The notes beneath the pieces were generated by a model. The model had not been told where the DNA came from and ran no database searches. It was given only the letters and a program-made list of their open reading frames with translations. This document shows, piece by piece, positions 18,414 to 27,618 of a stretch of DNA of 64,000 nt; positions within the stretch are counted from its first letter, which is position 1; each line of letters begins with the position of its first letter. Both the position numbers and the translations under genes were made by a program. This DNA is from Xylanibacter oryzae DSM 17970 (lineage in GTDB: Bacteria > Bacteroidota > Bacteroidia > Bacteroidales > Bacteroidaceae): positions 2,647,703 through 2,711,702 of the forward strand of contig NZ_KK073873.1 in assembly GCF_000585355.1 (NCBI RefSeq). Reading direction: 5' to 3'.

Positions 18414-20471
18414 ATGAAAAGTTTAAAATTGAGTATATCTACATTTCTTAAGATATCAGGTATTATAGTTGTATTGGGCTTTATATTGAGGGTAGTATTA
18501 CTATTTAATCCTTCTACAGTAGTAAATTATTCATTTTTAGAATGGATACAAATATTTTTACTTGGTACATTCAATGATATATTCTTTGCTGTAATTAGCT
18601 TTTCATTTTTCTGTCTTTTCTTATTATTTTTTTCGGAAGTGAAATATAAGAAGCCATGGTCATATATTATTTATGCATTACTGGCTATTACATATATTGT
18701 ACTTCAATTTATTAATACACCGTTACGCGAATTTAATTCATCACTTACACGAATAATATGTTACCTTTTATTATATCGAATTGCTAGTTATACATTACGT
18801 TTATTTTTTCCTGTCATTCGTGAATACTGGCGTCAGTATACATATTATATAGTATTCTTTGTTTATGTTTTGTTTATTGTATTTAATGCTATTGCCGAAT
18901 ATTTTTTCTGGAGTGAATTTGGATTACGTTATAATTTTATAGCTGTAGACTATTTGGTATACACAAATGAAGTAATTGGTAATTTTTTCGAATCTTATCC
19001 CATGGTTCCATTAATATCGTTAGTTGTATTATTATCTGGTGGCATATCATATGGTTTACTTCGTAATATAAGAAAAAATAATTTTAATATAATCCCTTCA
19101 TTACGTGATAAGTTGATTGCGACTTCTGCATATATAGTTTTGTCTTCTGCATCTTTTGGACTTTTGTTTGTTAATTTTTCATTTCAACATGGCAATAATA
19201 GTTATGTAAATGAACTACAAGCTAATGGCTGTGTTAAATTCTGTCAGGCATTTTTCAGTAACAAATTATGTTATAAGGACTTTTATAATAAAATATCAGA
19301 TGCAGAAGCTGTTGGCATCATTAATTCACAGTATGGTAGAAGTATAGATAATATTCAGCATATATATTCTGATAAGCCGGAAATACATAAGAATATTGTA
19401 TTGATTACCATTGAAAGTATGAGTGGAGAGTTTTTAAAGCGTTTTGGGAATACACAGAATATAACACCGAATCTGGATAATCTTATGCAACAAGGCTTGT
19501 GTTTTGACAATATTTATGCCGTAGGAAACCGTACTGTACGCGGACTTGAAGCTGTTACATTATGTATACCTCCAAGTTCTGGTGAAAGTATTATTAAACA
19601 AGAAAATAATAGTGGCTTGTTTTCTACAGCTAAAGTATTGCATTCTAAGGGTTATAATGTAAATTTTATATATGGTGGCGACAGTTATTTTGATAATATG
19701 AAATCTTTCTTTAGTGGAAATGGATTTAAAGTAATAGATAAATCTGATTTTAAAGGAAAAGAGTTGACTTTCAGTACAGTATGGGGAGCTTGTGATGAAG
19801 ATATGTTTAACAAAGCAATAAAGGTATTCAATGGCAATGCAAAAGTTAAAAAACCATTTTTTGTCAATATTATGACTGTAAGCAACCACCGTCCATATAC
19901 TTATCCAGATGGTAGAATAGATATACCTTCATCAAAAAAATGTCGTGAAGGTGGCGTAAAATATACTGATTATGCTATTGGTAAATTCTTTGAAATGGCT
20001 AAAAAGCAACCTTGGTTTAATAATACTATTTTTATAATTACTGCCGATCATTGTGCTTCGAGTGCAGGAAGTACTGATATTCCTCTTGATCAATATCATA
20101 TTCCTGCTTTAATATATGCTCCCGGATTCGTAAAACCGTCAGTAAATAAAACGTTGCTATCTCAAATAGATTTGATGCCTACAGTATTTGGACTTTTGCA
20201 TTTCAGTTATGAGTCTCGTTTCTTTGGTCAGAATGTGTTGTCAAAGTCGTATCATCCTCGTGCTTTTGCCGCTACGTATCAAAATTTAGGATATATAGAA
20301 AATAATAAAATGATAGTATTATCCGCCGGCCATCGTCAGCAACAGTTCAGACTGTTGTCTGGTAAGTATTCACTTACTACCGGTGCTGAGCAACATAATA
20401 TAGATAAAAGTATACTTCACCATGCTATTGCTAATTATCAGTGTGCAGGTGATATACAAAAGAAAAAATAA
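18414..20471 (+). CDS. LTA synthase-like sulfatase-fold membrane protein
   Basis: 685 residues with five N-terminal transmembrane helices (to about residue 260), then a large periplasmic alkaline-phosphatase-fold domain. Metal and nucleophile motifs are visible: ITIESMSGEF, GNRTVRGLEAVTL, SNHRPYTYPDG and TADHCASSAG. Family members transfer phosphoglycerol or phosphoethanolamine from phospholipid to a glycan or lipid acceptor. In a Gram-negative bacterium an envelope phospho-decoration role is likely, not true lipoteichoic acid synthesis. It converges on a PagL-like gene. The acceptor is unknown. Confidence 0.85.
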   Translation: MKSLKLSISTFLKISGIIVVLGFILRVVLLFNPSTVVNYSFLEWIQIFLLGTFNDIFFAVISFSFFCLFLLFFSEVKYKKPWSYIIYALLAITYIVLQFINTPLREFNSSLTRIICYLLLYRIASYTLRLFFPVIREYWRQYTYYIVFFVYVLFIVFNAIAEYFFWSEFGLRYNFIAVDYLVYTNEVIGNFFESYPMVPLISLVVLLSGGISYGLLRNIRKNNFNIIPSLRDKLIATSAYIVLSSASFGLLFVNFSFQHGNNSYVNELQANGCVKFCQAFFSNKLCYKDFYNKISDAEAVGIINSQYGRSIDNIQHIYSDKPEIHKNIVLITIESMSGEFLKRFGNTQNITPNLDNLMQQGLCFDNIYAVGNRTVRGLEAVTLCIPPSSGESIIKQENNSGLFSTAKVLHSKGYNVNFIYGGDSYFDNMKSFFSGNGFKVIDKSDFKGKELTFSTVWGACDEDMFNKAIKVFNGNAKVKKPFFVNIMTVSNHRPYTYPDGRIDIPSSKKCREGGVKYTDYAIGKFFEMAKKQPWFNNTIFIITADHCASSAGSTDIPLDQYHIPALIYAPGFVKPSVNKTLLSQIDLMPTVFGLLHFSYESRFFGQNVLSKSYHPRAFAATYQNLGYIENNKMIVLSAGHRQQQFRLLSGKYSLTTGAEQHNIDKSILHHAIANYQCAGDIQKKK

Positions 20472-20487
20472 ATGCTTACCTATTTTA

Positions 20488-21687
20488 TTATCTCTTGTTA
20501 TGGAAATGGTAGCCGAAACCTATCATAAGATTTCTTGGATTTTTAAATTCACTCAACTGATATCCGATGTGTAGAAATAGGTTACGTGTGATTGATGTCT
20601 TCAGAACAGCAACTTGGTATAAACCACTGAAATTTTTGCCTTTGTAAATGAAATTATGACCTAAACCAAGATTAATAGAAAATATTGGCATTACAAACTC
20701 TCCACGAATAGAGAGTCCGGCTGATACTCTTTCATTCAAAGGAGGGCGATAAAAGATTATATCTCCATTCTCTTTTTTTCCAGCTATATGGTTTTCTATA
20801 TTGGAGCTTTCATCAAACATTGCATCTAGTGACATTCCTGCTTTGAAATATTTGTTGACATTGTACATAGGATTAAAATTAAAACCCAAAATACCGAATG
20901 AACCAGGTATTGCATAATTTTCTTCTGGTATTACCTTACAGCGCGTAGCTCCAAATATTATAAAATCGTAACTTAAATGTGGCTTTATATCAGTTACTAT
21001 ATTTTCATTGCTATATATTGACTTATTGTTTTTTGTATCAAAAACCCGCGTAAAGCCAATTCTTGTACCTATAATATTAATTCCTGAATTAGGATAATGC
21101 GTGTTACCATTAGAATAGTGCGTAGCGGCAACTCCTGCAATAAACTTCCATTTTTGGTTCATCTGCCAGTTAAGGAAAAGTCCAAGATTGATATAAGCAT
21201 TGATCTTTGAACCTATGACAGTATTATATGGATTGTTATTGGCATCATAATGTTTCCATCCAAAAGAAGCACCAAAATTCCATTCATAATCTAATGATAA
21301 CTTATGTGATATCTGTATTATACGGGATCCTTGATAAAAATATACAGCTACAGGATTTCCAAGTTCCGAATAATCGAAGAATGTGTTATATGATATTCCT
21401 ATACCTTGGTAAGTATGTGGATACATCTTTCCAATATATGAGTTTGGGGAAAATTGAAATCCATATTTCAGATGTAAAGATAATGACTTGTCTATTTTTG
21501 AATTTTTTTGGTTGTTACCTCTCAGGAAGTCTCCTGCTTGTACTATATATCCTGATGATATATCAAATTCTGTTTGATGGATTAAATGAGTCTTGTATAT
21601 ACTGTCTGATGTCTGTCCTGTAATTGAACTTAAGGCAGAGAATGCGAGTAATAATATGAATGTTGATTTTGTTATATATATTCTCAT
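20488..21687 (-). CDS. Acyloxyacyl hydrolase / PagL-like outer-membrane beta-barrel
   Basis: 399 residues with a signal peptide (about 1-24, ending SSITGQ) and alternating aromatic beta-strands ending in GFGYHFHNKR, typical of an outer-membrane barrel. The segment ATHYSNGNTHYPNSG carries the His-x-Ser-Asn motif of the lipid A 3-O-deacylase PagL family. It probably removes an acyl chain from lipid A. It is longer than classic PagL (about 170 residues), with an extra C-terminal half. Its ATG overlaps the stop of the upstream lipoprotein gene by 4 bp, so the two form an operon. Confidence 0.75.
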   Translation of the reverse strand: MRIYITKSTFILLLAFSALSSITGQTSDSIYKTHLIHQTEFDISSGYIVQAGDFLRGNNQKNSKIDKSLSLHLKYGFQFSPNSYIGKMYPHTYQGIGISYNTFFDYSELGNPVAVYFYQGSRIIQISHKLSLDYEWNFGASFGWKHYDANNNPYNTVIGSKINAYINLGLFLNWQMNQKWKFIAGVAATHYSNGNTHYPNSGINIIGTRIGFTRVFDTKNNKSIYSNENIVTDIKPHLSYDFIIFGATRCKVIPEENYAIPGSFGILGFNFNPMYNVNKYFKAGMSLDAMFDESSNIENHIAGKKENGDIIFYRPPLNERVSAGLSIRGEFVMPIFSINLGLGHNFIYKGKNFSGLYQVAVLKTSITRNLFLHIGYQLSEFKNPRNLMIGFGYHFHNKR

Positions 21688-22646
21688 TTCAGAAGTCTGT
21701 GATTTAAAAATATGTAATAATTGCTGTTTGAAGGTATTCTACTTTTAAATATACCGCTTACACATTTAATTTTATTTGTGTCGTTTTTACGTATATAAAG
21801 AGTATATTCTGCATTAAAATACTCATATTCAATTGATTTTAATATTTGAGATTTTCCTACAGGCAGAACAATCGTTTTATATACATCATCGAAATTAAGA
21901 CTCTTTCTTTGTTCATGTGGATTGTAGTACATCTTTTTATTCGAAAACTGTAAGATGCTGTCTTTTATCCCGATGGGTATATCTACCAATTGGTTGTAAT
22001 TAAGATATGAAAAAGCTTTCTTATCTGTACTCACAAACGAAGACACCTGTCTTTCTTCTGAAAAGACAGAGTACTCTATCGTTAAAGCAGATTTACTTAT
22101 ATTATTGATTGTATCAACAGTCCATTCTTCTTTTTTACAGTAGCTCTGTGGTTTGTATTTATATGTAATGTGATCTAATGTATATCCTGAAGAAGCTTTT
22201 TGAATAACATTTATAGGTATCGTCTTGAAACTGTTTCCTATTAAAATGGTAAACATAAAGTCTTTACCTGTGAGATTTTCATTTAGTTTTATATTGAGGC
22301 ATTTATCTTGTGTGCGACTTATTGTAAATCCCTCTTGGGTTCCTGAATGAATAATATATCCTTTATCTATCTTGAAATCATAAAATGGTACATCGTCGTT
22401 ATTTATTATATTACCATTTACGTCATAAAGTTTTCCATAAAAGACATCTTTATAATATTCATCGCCATAATAAACAGATAAAATGTGCCAGTCTGAAGTG
22501 GAAAAGCCAACAACTGCGGAATCACCTTCTCCTGACATTTGTAAATTTGTGGTAGAAGCATTCATCTCATCTACAAAAACATCATTATTGCAGCTGTTGA
22601 ATAAAAATAAGCTTATGGTAGCTATAATAATAATCTTATTTTTCAT
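21684..22646 (-). CDS. Hypothetical lipoprotein with BACON-like N-terminal region
   Basis: 320 residues from the chosen ATG at 22646. The signal peptide ends in a lipobox (FLFNSC, Cys about residue 19). The following 60 residues (NLQMSGEGDSAVVGFSTSDWHIL) resemble a BACON-type beta domain; the rest is unassigned. Another ATG at 22658 would place the start within about 10 bases of the -7 box, so 22646 is preferred. It is translationally coupled to the PagL-like barrel (4-bp overlap), suggesting a shared outer-membrane function that I cannot name. Confidence 0.7.
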   Translation of the reverse strand: MKNKIIIIATISLFLFNSCNNDVFVDEMNASTTNLQMSGEGDSAVVGFSTSDWHILSVYYGDEYYKDVFYGKLYDVNGNIINNDDVPFYDFKIDKGYIIHSGTQEGFTISRTQDKCLNIKLNENLTGKDFMFTILIGNSFKTIPINVIQKASSGYTLDHITYKYKPQSYCKKEEWTVDTINNISKSALTIEYSVFSEERQVSSFVSTDKKAFSYLNYNQLVDIPIGIKDSILQFSNKKMYYNPHEQRKSLNFDDVYKTIVLPVGKSQILKSIEYEYFNAEYTLYIRKNDTNKIKCVSGIFKSRIPSNSNYYIFLNHRLLK

Positions 22647-22668
22647 AGTAATTATCATAATCGGGTAA

Positions 22669-22676
22669 CAAAATTA
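22669..22676 (-). promoter_or_regulatory. -7 box for the lipoprotein-PagL operon
   Basis: On the minus strand TAATTTTG, followed by T where C is usual, 23 bases before the preferred ATG. No clear -33 box. Confidence 0.4.
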
Positions 22677-22840
22677 TATAAAATAGCTACAATAAAAAAA
22701 ACAATAACTTTTAATTAATCTATTTTATTTTATGTTAACGTGATAATAGTTTTTCTTGTTTTGATTATGCATGAAATGAACAATTATGAGCATGTATAGC
22801 TAATTTGCATCATTATCCTAATCATTTTATTTCAGCATAA

Positions 22841-22870
22841 AAAAGGAATACTTTTAATAAGTATTCCTTT
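22841..22870 (-). terminator. Terminator after rubredoxin
   Basis: An 11-bp perfect stem (22843-22853 with 22859-22869, 5-base loop) followed on the minus strand by a T-run. It ends the DUF4254-GT9-rubredoxin operon. Confidence 0.8.
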
Positions 22871-22879
22871 TATTATCTT

Positions 22880-23044
22880 TTAGTCTTCAACTAGTGTGAA
22901 GTCGTCTTTTCCAACTCCGCAGATAGGGCATACCCAATCTTCAGGAATGTCTTCAAAAGCAGTTCCAACTGCTATACCGTTGTCTGGATCACCTTCTGCT
23001 GGGTCATAAACATAACCACAAGTTTCGCAAATGTACTTTTTCAT
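22880..23044 (-). CDS. rub: Rubredoxin
   Basis: 54 residues, the normal length. Two knuckles bind one iron: CETCGY (Cys6, Cys9) and CPICGVG (Cys39, Cys42), with the usual [12 protein letters not shown] and PEDWVCP context. It is a one-electron carrier in the cytoplasm of this anaerobe, probably serving oxygen or peroxide defence enzymes. An unusually strong Shine-Dalgarno (AGAAGGAGA) lies about 7 bases before the ATG, rare among genes in this window. It starts 34 bp after the GT9 gene and is followed by an intrinsic terminator. Confidence 0.95.
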   Translation of the reverse strand: MKKYICETCGYVYDPAEGDPDNGIAVGTAFEDIPEDWVCPICGVGKDDFTLVED

Positions 23045-23078
23045 AATTGTATCTCCTTCTTTAAATTAATGAATAAAA

Positions 23079-24137
23079 TTATTTGTTTTTTGCCAATACT
23101 ATATTTACTCTTTCTGTTATTTGATCTGGAGGTATATTCTTAAGGCAAGCATAATCGCCTCTCATGCATGGTTTGTTGCCATATATAGAACAAGGTCTGC
23201 AAGGCAGGTCTATCTGCACAGCATTGCTTTCGCTTTGGTTCCATCCCATAAATCCAGAATATGGATGTGTAGAACCCCAAATACTTACAACAGGCACGTT
23301 TACAAGAGATGCGAGATGCATGTTGGCGCTGTCCATAGATATCATTACATTAAGATGACTCATCAGAATAAGTTCGTCATATATTTGTTCTACGCTATCA
23401 CTTACAAACATACATTGTTCATATTTTTTGCACCATGTTGAAAATATCTCAGATTCCTTGTTTCCTCTTCCAAACAAGAATATTCGTAAGTTATTATGAC
23501 TGGAAATAAGCTTGTTTATTACTTGCTCCATCAGCATGACAGGATATATCTTGCCTTTGTGAGCTGCAAAAGGAGCAATGCCTATCCATTTTTCACCTTC
23601 TAGTTTTGAACCTATAAATGATGGGAGAACACTAAGATCACCACCTTCATCAGGAAATATAGATTTGAATTCGCCCAATTTTACGGGATATCCTAACTTT
23701 TCGAATACATCTGCATAATTCTGAAACGATGTTGGCTGTTTTACCAGCTCTTTATTGTCCCAACTTATTAGTTTTCTTTTTCCGTTGCGGTGTTTGTTTA
23801 TATGAGCTACATGATAGCGGTCAAAATTAAACCGTAATCTGAGATATTCGGAGCGTAACACATCATGAAGATCAGCAACAGCTGTAAAGTTTTTCGCCGT
23901 CAACCTACGATAAAGGGCATTAAGTCCTTTTACTCCATGGTATTCATCCTTTATGTCTGCTTCCATGAGACCTATATTAGGAGCCAGGTTTTCATAAAAC
24001 GGACGAGCAAACGGACGACTTAAGACTGTAATCCTGAGATGTGGATATTGTTTAGCTAAAGAATAAACCACAGGTAAGGTCATCGCTACATCTCCTAATG
24101 CAGAGAAGCGGATTATCAATATGTGGTCTGATTTCAT
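23079..24137 (-). CDS. Glycosyltransferase family 9 protein (heptosyltransferase-like)
   Basis: 352 residues with the GT9 layout: N-terminal ILIIRFSALGDVAMTLPVVYSL with the catalytic Asp near residue 16, a middle linker, and a C-terminal Rossmann half with WIGIAPFAAHKGK and SMDSANMHLASLVNVPVVSIWG. GT9 enzymes add heptose or related sugars to the LPS inner core at the cytoplasmic face. The C-terminal PCRPCSIYGNKPCMRG cysteine cluster is typical of the Bacteroidetes subgroup. It starts 3 bp after the DUF4254 gene and is probably co-expressed with it. Confidence 0.93.
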   Translation of the reverse strand: MKSDHILIIRFSALGDVAMTLPVVYSLAKQYPHLRITVLSRPFARPFYENLAPNIGLMEADIKDEYHGVKGLNALYRRLTAKNFTAVADLHDVLRSEYLRLRFNFDRYHVAHINKHRNGKRKLISWDNKELVKQPTSFQNYADVFEKLGYPVKLGEFKSIFPDEGGDLSVLPSFIGSKLEGEKWIGIAPFAAHKGKIYPVMLMEQVINKLISSHNNLRIFLFGRGNKESEIFSTWCKKYEQCMFVSDSVEQIYDELILMSHLNVMISMDSANMHLASLVNVPVVSIWGSTHPYSGFMGWNQSESNAVQIDLPCRPCSIYGNKPCMRGDYACLKNIPPDQITERVNIVLAKNK

Positions 24138-24140
24138 AAC

Positions 24141-24752
24141 TTAATTTTTGTTGCTGCCATATAATACAGGATTCGTTGCCGGGTCGTTATACATTTTCAT
24201 CTGTTTGTATACTTTCATGTATTTACGACCGGCAGATATATCGTCCAACAGCTGATTTATAGCTGTAGAAAGGTCTTTCTGCTGTTCAAGCAATACATTC
24301 AGTTTTGCCTTGCATTTATCTATATGTTCGACAGAAGCATCTTTGCGTTCCGCCTGCTCTTTCATATGATAAATCTTCAGGGCAAGAATGGAAAGGCGGT
24401 CGATAGCCCATGCTGGACTCTCTGTATTTATAGTGGCATCAGCCAAAACTTTAACATCAATGTATTGCTGACGGAAATATGTATCTATATCTTCAACTAG
24501 GTCTGTACGATCCTGATTGCTTTTGTCAATTCGTCTTTTAAGTGTTAGGGCTTCTGAAGGATTTATTTCAGGGTCACGTATAATATCTTCAAAATGCCAT
24601 TGTACGGTATCAATCCAACATTTTTTATAAAGAGTATTTTCTATGGTGTTCTCTTTATATGGATTTAAGATAGGAGTCTCAATATTGTCTTTAATATGAT
24701 AAGACGTAATAGCTTTATTAAATATACTGTTGCAAAGTTCTGTAAATATCAT
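24141..24752 (-). CDS. DUF4254 domain-containing protein
   Basis: A 203-residue, highly helical soluble protein that covers the whole DUF4254 family (NPYKENTIENTLYKKCWIDTVQWHFEDIIRDP, then WAIDRLSILALKIYHM). It has no signal peptide. The function is not established. In Bacteroidetes it regularly neighbours LPS-type glycosyltransferases, as here with GT9 3 bp downstream. A role in core-sugar assembly is inferred from that context only. Confidence 0.85.
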   Translation of the reverse strand: MIFTELCNSIFNKAITSYHIKDNIETPILNPYKENTIENTLYKKCWIDTVQWHFEDIIRDPEINPSEALTLKRRIDKSNQDRTDLVEDIDTYFRQQYIDVKVLADATINTESPAWAIDRLSILALKIYHMKEQAERKDASVEHIDKCKAKLNVLLEQQKDLSTAINQLLDDISAGRKYMKVYKQMKMYNDPATNPVLYGSNKN

Positions 24753-24777
24753 TATGTAATTTGTATTGATTTAATAT

Positions 24778-24786
24778 GCAAAGCTA
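24778..24786 (-). promoter_or_regulatory. -7 box for the DUF4254-GT9-rubredoxin operon
   Basis: Minus-strand TAGCTTTGC, 26 bases before the DUF4254 ATG and divergent from the pdxB promoter. Confidence 0.6.
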
Positions 24787-24837
24787 AACATTAATTTTTA
24801 ATTAGCCAATTAAAATTAATAAAATATTGGTTTTTCC

Positions 24838-24869
24838 TTTGTAATTACATGCCTTTATAGTATCTTTGC
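24838..24869 (+). promoter_or_regulatory. pdxB promoter, close to leaderless
   Basis: TTTG (24838-24841), 19 bp, TATCTTTGC (24861-24869). Only 7 bases separate the box from the ATG at 24877, so the transcript should start at or next to the start codon. Confidence 0.75.
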
Positions 24870-24876
24870 GTTTAGT

Positions 24877-25914
24877 ATGAGGATAGTTGTAGATGATAAG
24901 ATACCATATATTCGTGATGTTATAAGCAGGATTACAGATGATGTAGCTTATATTAAAGGTTCGGATATATCTGCTGCTGATGTGAAAGGAGCGGATGCAA
25001 TGATTGTGCGTACTCGTACGCGTTGTAACAAAAATCTTCTTGAAGGCAGTAATGTAAAATTCATTGCTACTGCCACAATAGGATATGATCACCTTGATAC
25101 AGAATATCTTAAGGAGGCTGGTATAAAATGGATAAACTGTCCCGGCTGCAATTCAGGTTCGGTGGCTCAATATATACGTTCTGTACTAATTCTGCTAAAT
25201 AGATATAAGGGTCTTGTGCCCGAACATTCTACACTTGCTATAGTGGGATACGGCCATGTAGGTAAGAAAGTAAAAGCTGTAGCTGAAAGCATGGGATTCA
25301 ATGTAATAATTAATGATTTGCCATTGCAGGACGAGGGTTCTGAATTTGATTTCTCAAGTCTGGACGAGATTGCAAAAGTAAGCGATGTTATTACATTTCA
25401 TGTACCATTAATAAACAATGGTAAATACAAAACGGAACATATAGCTGATCATGATTTCTTTAAGAAGTTATGTAGGCAACCATTTATAATAAATACCAGC
25501 CGAGGGAAAGTGGTAGACAACCACGAACTACTATATGCATTAGAAAACGGACTGATTAGAGATGCCATAATAGATACTTGGGAGAATGAACCAAGTATAA
25601 ATCGCATGCTACTTGACAAAGTCTATATAGGTACACCACATATAGCAGGATATTCTGCAGATGGGAAAGTAAATGCTAATAATATGGTTATAGATGCTTT
25701 ATGCGAGTATTTCAATATAAAGAACACCTTTCATATAGTACCTCCCCAATTGCCAAAGAATTACAAACTGATAGGAGATAAAGACGATATATCCTTAGGC
25801 CTTTATAATCCTCTTATTGATAGCATAAAATTGAAACATAATCCTGAATGCTTTGAAAAATTGAGAGATAATTATCCATTAAGACGTGAATATGAAAACA
25901 TTAACAGGCGATAG
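24877..25914 (+). CDS. pdxB: 4-phosphoerythronate dehydrogenase PdxB
   Basis: A 345-residue D-isomer-specific 2-hydroxyacid dehydrogenase that oxidises 4-phosphoerythronate in pyridoxal phosphate synthesis. The NAD-binding fold shows AIVGYGHVGKKVKAVAESMG. The catalytic set is NTSRGKVVDN (Arg), WENEP (Glu) and GTPHIAGYS (His). The N-terminal CPGCNSGSVAQYI segment is characteristic of PdxB and not of SerA. A short C-terminal domain follows. Promoter geometry suggests a leaderless or near-leaderless mRNA. Confidence 0.93.
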   Translation: MRIVVDDKIPYIRDVISRITDDVAYIKGSDISAADVKGADAMIVRTRTRCNKNLLEGSNVKFIATATIGYDHLDTEYLKEAGIKWINCPGCNSGSVAQYIRSVLILLNRYKGLVPEHSTLAIVGYGHVGKKVKAVAESMGFNVIINDLPLQDEGSEFDFSSLDEIAKVSDVITFHVPLINNGKYKTEHIADHDFFKKLCRQPFIINTSRGKVVDNHELLYALENGLIRDAIIDTWENEPSINRMLLDKVYIGTPHIAGYSADGKVNANNMVIDALCEYFNIKNTFHIVPPQLPKNYKLIGDKDDISLGLYNPLIDSIKLKHNPECFEKLRDNYPLRREYENINRR

Positions 25915-25963
25915 CAATATTGTCATGTTTTTGTAAGTTAAGTGTAAAAAACAGCTGGTTTTA

Positions 25964-26000
25964 TGCACAGATAGGGGTGCTTTGTGCATGTGATAGCTCT
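25964..26000 (+). terminator. Weak hairpin with T-run after pdxB
   Basis: TGCACA (25964-25969) can pair with TGTGCA (25983-25988), and a run of six T follows at about 26000. The stem is short and the spacing long, so this is a weak terminator call. Confidence 0.35.
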
Positions 26001-26015
26001 TTTTTGCTTAAATAA

Positions 26016-26048
26016 TTTGCGTACTTGAAGAAAAATTCGTTACTTTGC
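26016..26048 (+). promoter_or_regulatory. acpP-fabF-rnc promoter
   Basis: TTTG (26016-26019), 20 bp, TTACTTTGC (26040-26048), one mismatch from TAnnTTTGC. The leader to the acpP ATG is about 47 bases. Confidence 0.6.
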
Positions 26049-26099
26049 GGCCGAAATTTAAATTAGAAAGTAATTATTAACAATTTAAACATTACAATT

Positions 26100-26336
26100 A
26101 TGTCAGAAATTGAATCAAAAGTAAAAGCAATTATCGTTGATAAACTAGGTGTAGATGAAGCAGAAGTTAAACCAGAAGCAAGTTTTACAAATGATCTAGG
26201 CGCAGATTCTTTGGATACTGTAGAACTTATTATGGAGTTTGAAAAAGAATTCGGTATCTCAATCCCAGACGATAAAGCTGAAAAGATAGCAACTGTTGGC
26301 GATGCTATCAGTTATATCGAGGAGAACGCCAAATAA
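26100..26336 (+). CDS. acpP: Acyl carrier protein
   Basis: 78 residues, acidic, four-helix ACP. The 4'-phosphopantetheine attachment site is Ser37 in [11 protein letters not shown]. It carries growing acyl chains in type II fatty acid synthesis. It is followed after 19 bp by fabF, then rnc, the conserved bacterial order. Own promoter about 50 bp upstream. Confidence 0.98.
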   Translation: MSEIESKVKAIIVDKLGVDEAEVKPEASFTNDLGADSLDTVELIMEFEKEFGISIPDDKAEKIATVGDAISYIEENAK

Positions 26337-26355
26337 TTATTCCTCTAACATTAAT

Positions 26356-27618
26356 ATGGAATTAAAAAGAGTAGTTGTAACAGGTATTGGAGCTGTTACT
26401 CCTTTAGGAAATAATTCTGAGGAAACTTGGGAGAATCTTATTTCAGGAGTAAGTGGTGCAGCACCTATTACACAATTTGATACAACCAATTTCAAAACAC
26501 AATTTGCTTGCGAGGTAAAAAACCTCAATGTAACTGATTACATTGATCGTAAGGAAGCTCGTAAGATGGATCGTTACACCCAGTTGGCTATGATATCAGC
26601 TATGCAGGGTGTAAAAGATTGTGGTATTGATCTGGAAACAGAGGATAAAAACAGAATCGGTGTAATATACGGTGTAGGTATTGGAGGTATTCGTACTTTC
26701 GAAGAAGAAGTTAAATACTACGGCGTACACGAAGCTGATGGACCTAAGTTTAATCCATTCTTTATTCCAAAGATGATTGCTGATATAGCAGCAGGTCAGA
26801 TTTCAATCCATTTCGGATTCCATGGCCCTAACTATACTACAACATCAGCATGTGCTTCTTCAACCAATGCATTGGCAGATGCTTTCAACCTGATTCGTTT
26901 GGGTAAAGCAAATATTATTGTCAGTGGTGGAGCTGAAGCAGCTATATGTGGTTGTGGAGTAGGTGGATTTAATGCTCTACATGCACTTTCAACACGCAAT
27001 GATGATCCACAGCACGCATCACGTCCGTTCAGTGCAAGCCGTGACGGATTTATAATGGGCGAAGGTGCAGGATGTATTATCCTGGAAGAACTCGAACATG
27101 CTAAAGCTCGTGGCGCTAAGATTTATGCAGAGATGGTAGGCGAAGGCGAAAGTGCTGACGCATATCATATCACAGCATCTCATCCTGAAGGACTTGGAGC
27201 AAAACTCGTAATGGAGGCAGCTCTTGACGACGCAGGGATGAAGCCTGAAGATATTGATTATATCAATGTACATGGCACATCAACTCATGTTGGTGATATC
27301 TCAGAAGTTAAAGCAATTAAAGATGTATTCGGTGATGCAGCATATAAGCTAAACATCAGCTCTACAAAGTCAATGACTGGTCACTTACTGGGAGCAGCAG
27401 GTGCTGTAGAAGCTATGGCTTGTATTCTAGCTGTAAAGAACGACATTATACCGCCTACAATCAATCATGATGAAAACGATAAGGATGAAGAAATAGATTA
27501 TAATCTTAATTTTACATTCAACAAGGCTCAAAAGCGCACAGTACGTGTAGCTCTAAGCAATACATTCGGTTTCGGTGGTCATAATGCATGTGTTATTTTT
27601 AAGAAATATGCTAAATAA
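26356..27618 (+). CDS. fabF: Beta-ketoacyl-ACP synthase II
   Basis: 420 residues from the ATG at 26356. An earlier in-frame start would overlap acpP and is not credible. It elongates acyl-ACP with malonyl-ACP. The catalytic triad is Cys166 (TTTSACASS), His306 (NVHGTSTHVGD) and His343 (SMTGHLLGA). The start MELKRVVVTGIGAVTPLG is typical. It overlaps the preferred rnc start by 11 bp, implying coupled translation. Confidence 0.97.
   Translation: MELKRVVVTGIGAVTPLGNNSEETWENLISGVSGAAPITQFDTTNFKTQFACEVKNLNVTDYIDRKEARKMDRYTQLAMISAMQGVKDCGIDLETEDKNRIGVIYGVGIGGIRTFEEEVKYYGVHEADGPKFNPFFIPKMIADIAAGQISIHFGFHGPNYTTTSACASSTNALADAFNLIRLGKANIIVSGGAEAAICGCGVGGFNALHALSTRNDDPQHASRPFSASRDGFIMGEGAGCIILEELEHAKARGAKIYAEMVGEGESADAYHITASHPEGLGAKLVMEAALDDAGMKPEDIDYINVHGTSTHVGDISEVKAIKDVFGDAAYKLNISSTKSMTGHLLGAAGAVEAMACILAVKNDIIPPTINHDENDKDEEIDYNLNFTFNKAQKRTVRVALSNTFGFGGHNACVIFKKYAK

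Noticed and set aside
26296..26355. Earlier in-frame start for fabF overlapping acpP
   Set aside because: The family start is MELKRVVVTGIG at 26356; the upstream codons translate acpP sequence in another frame.
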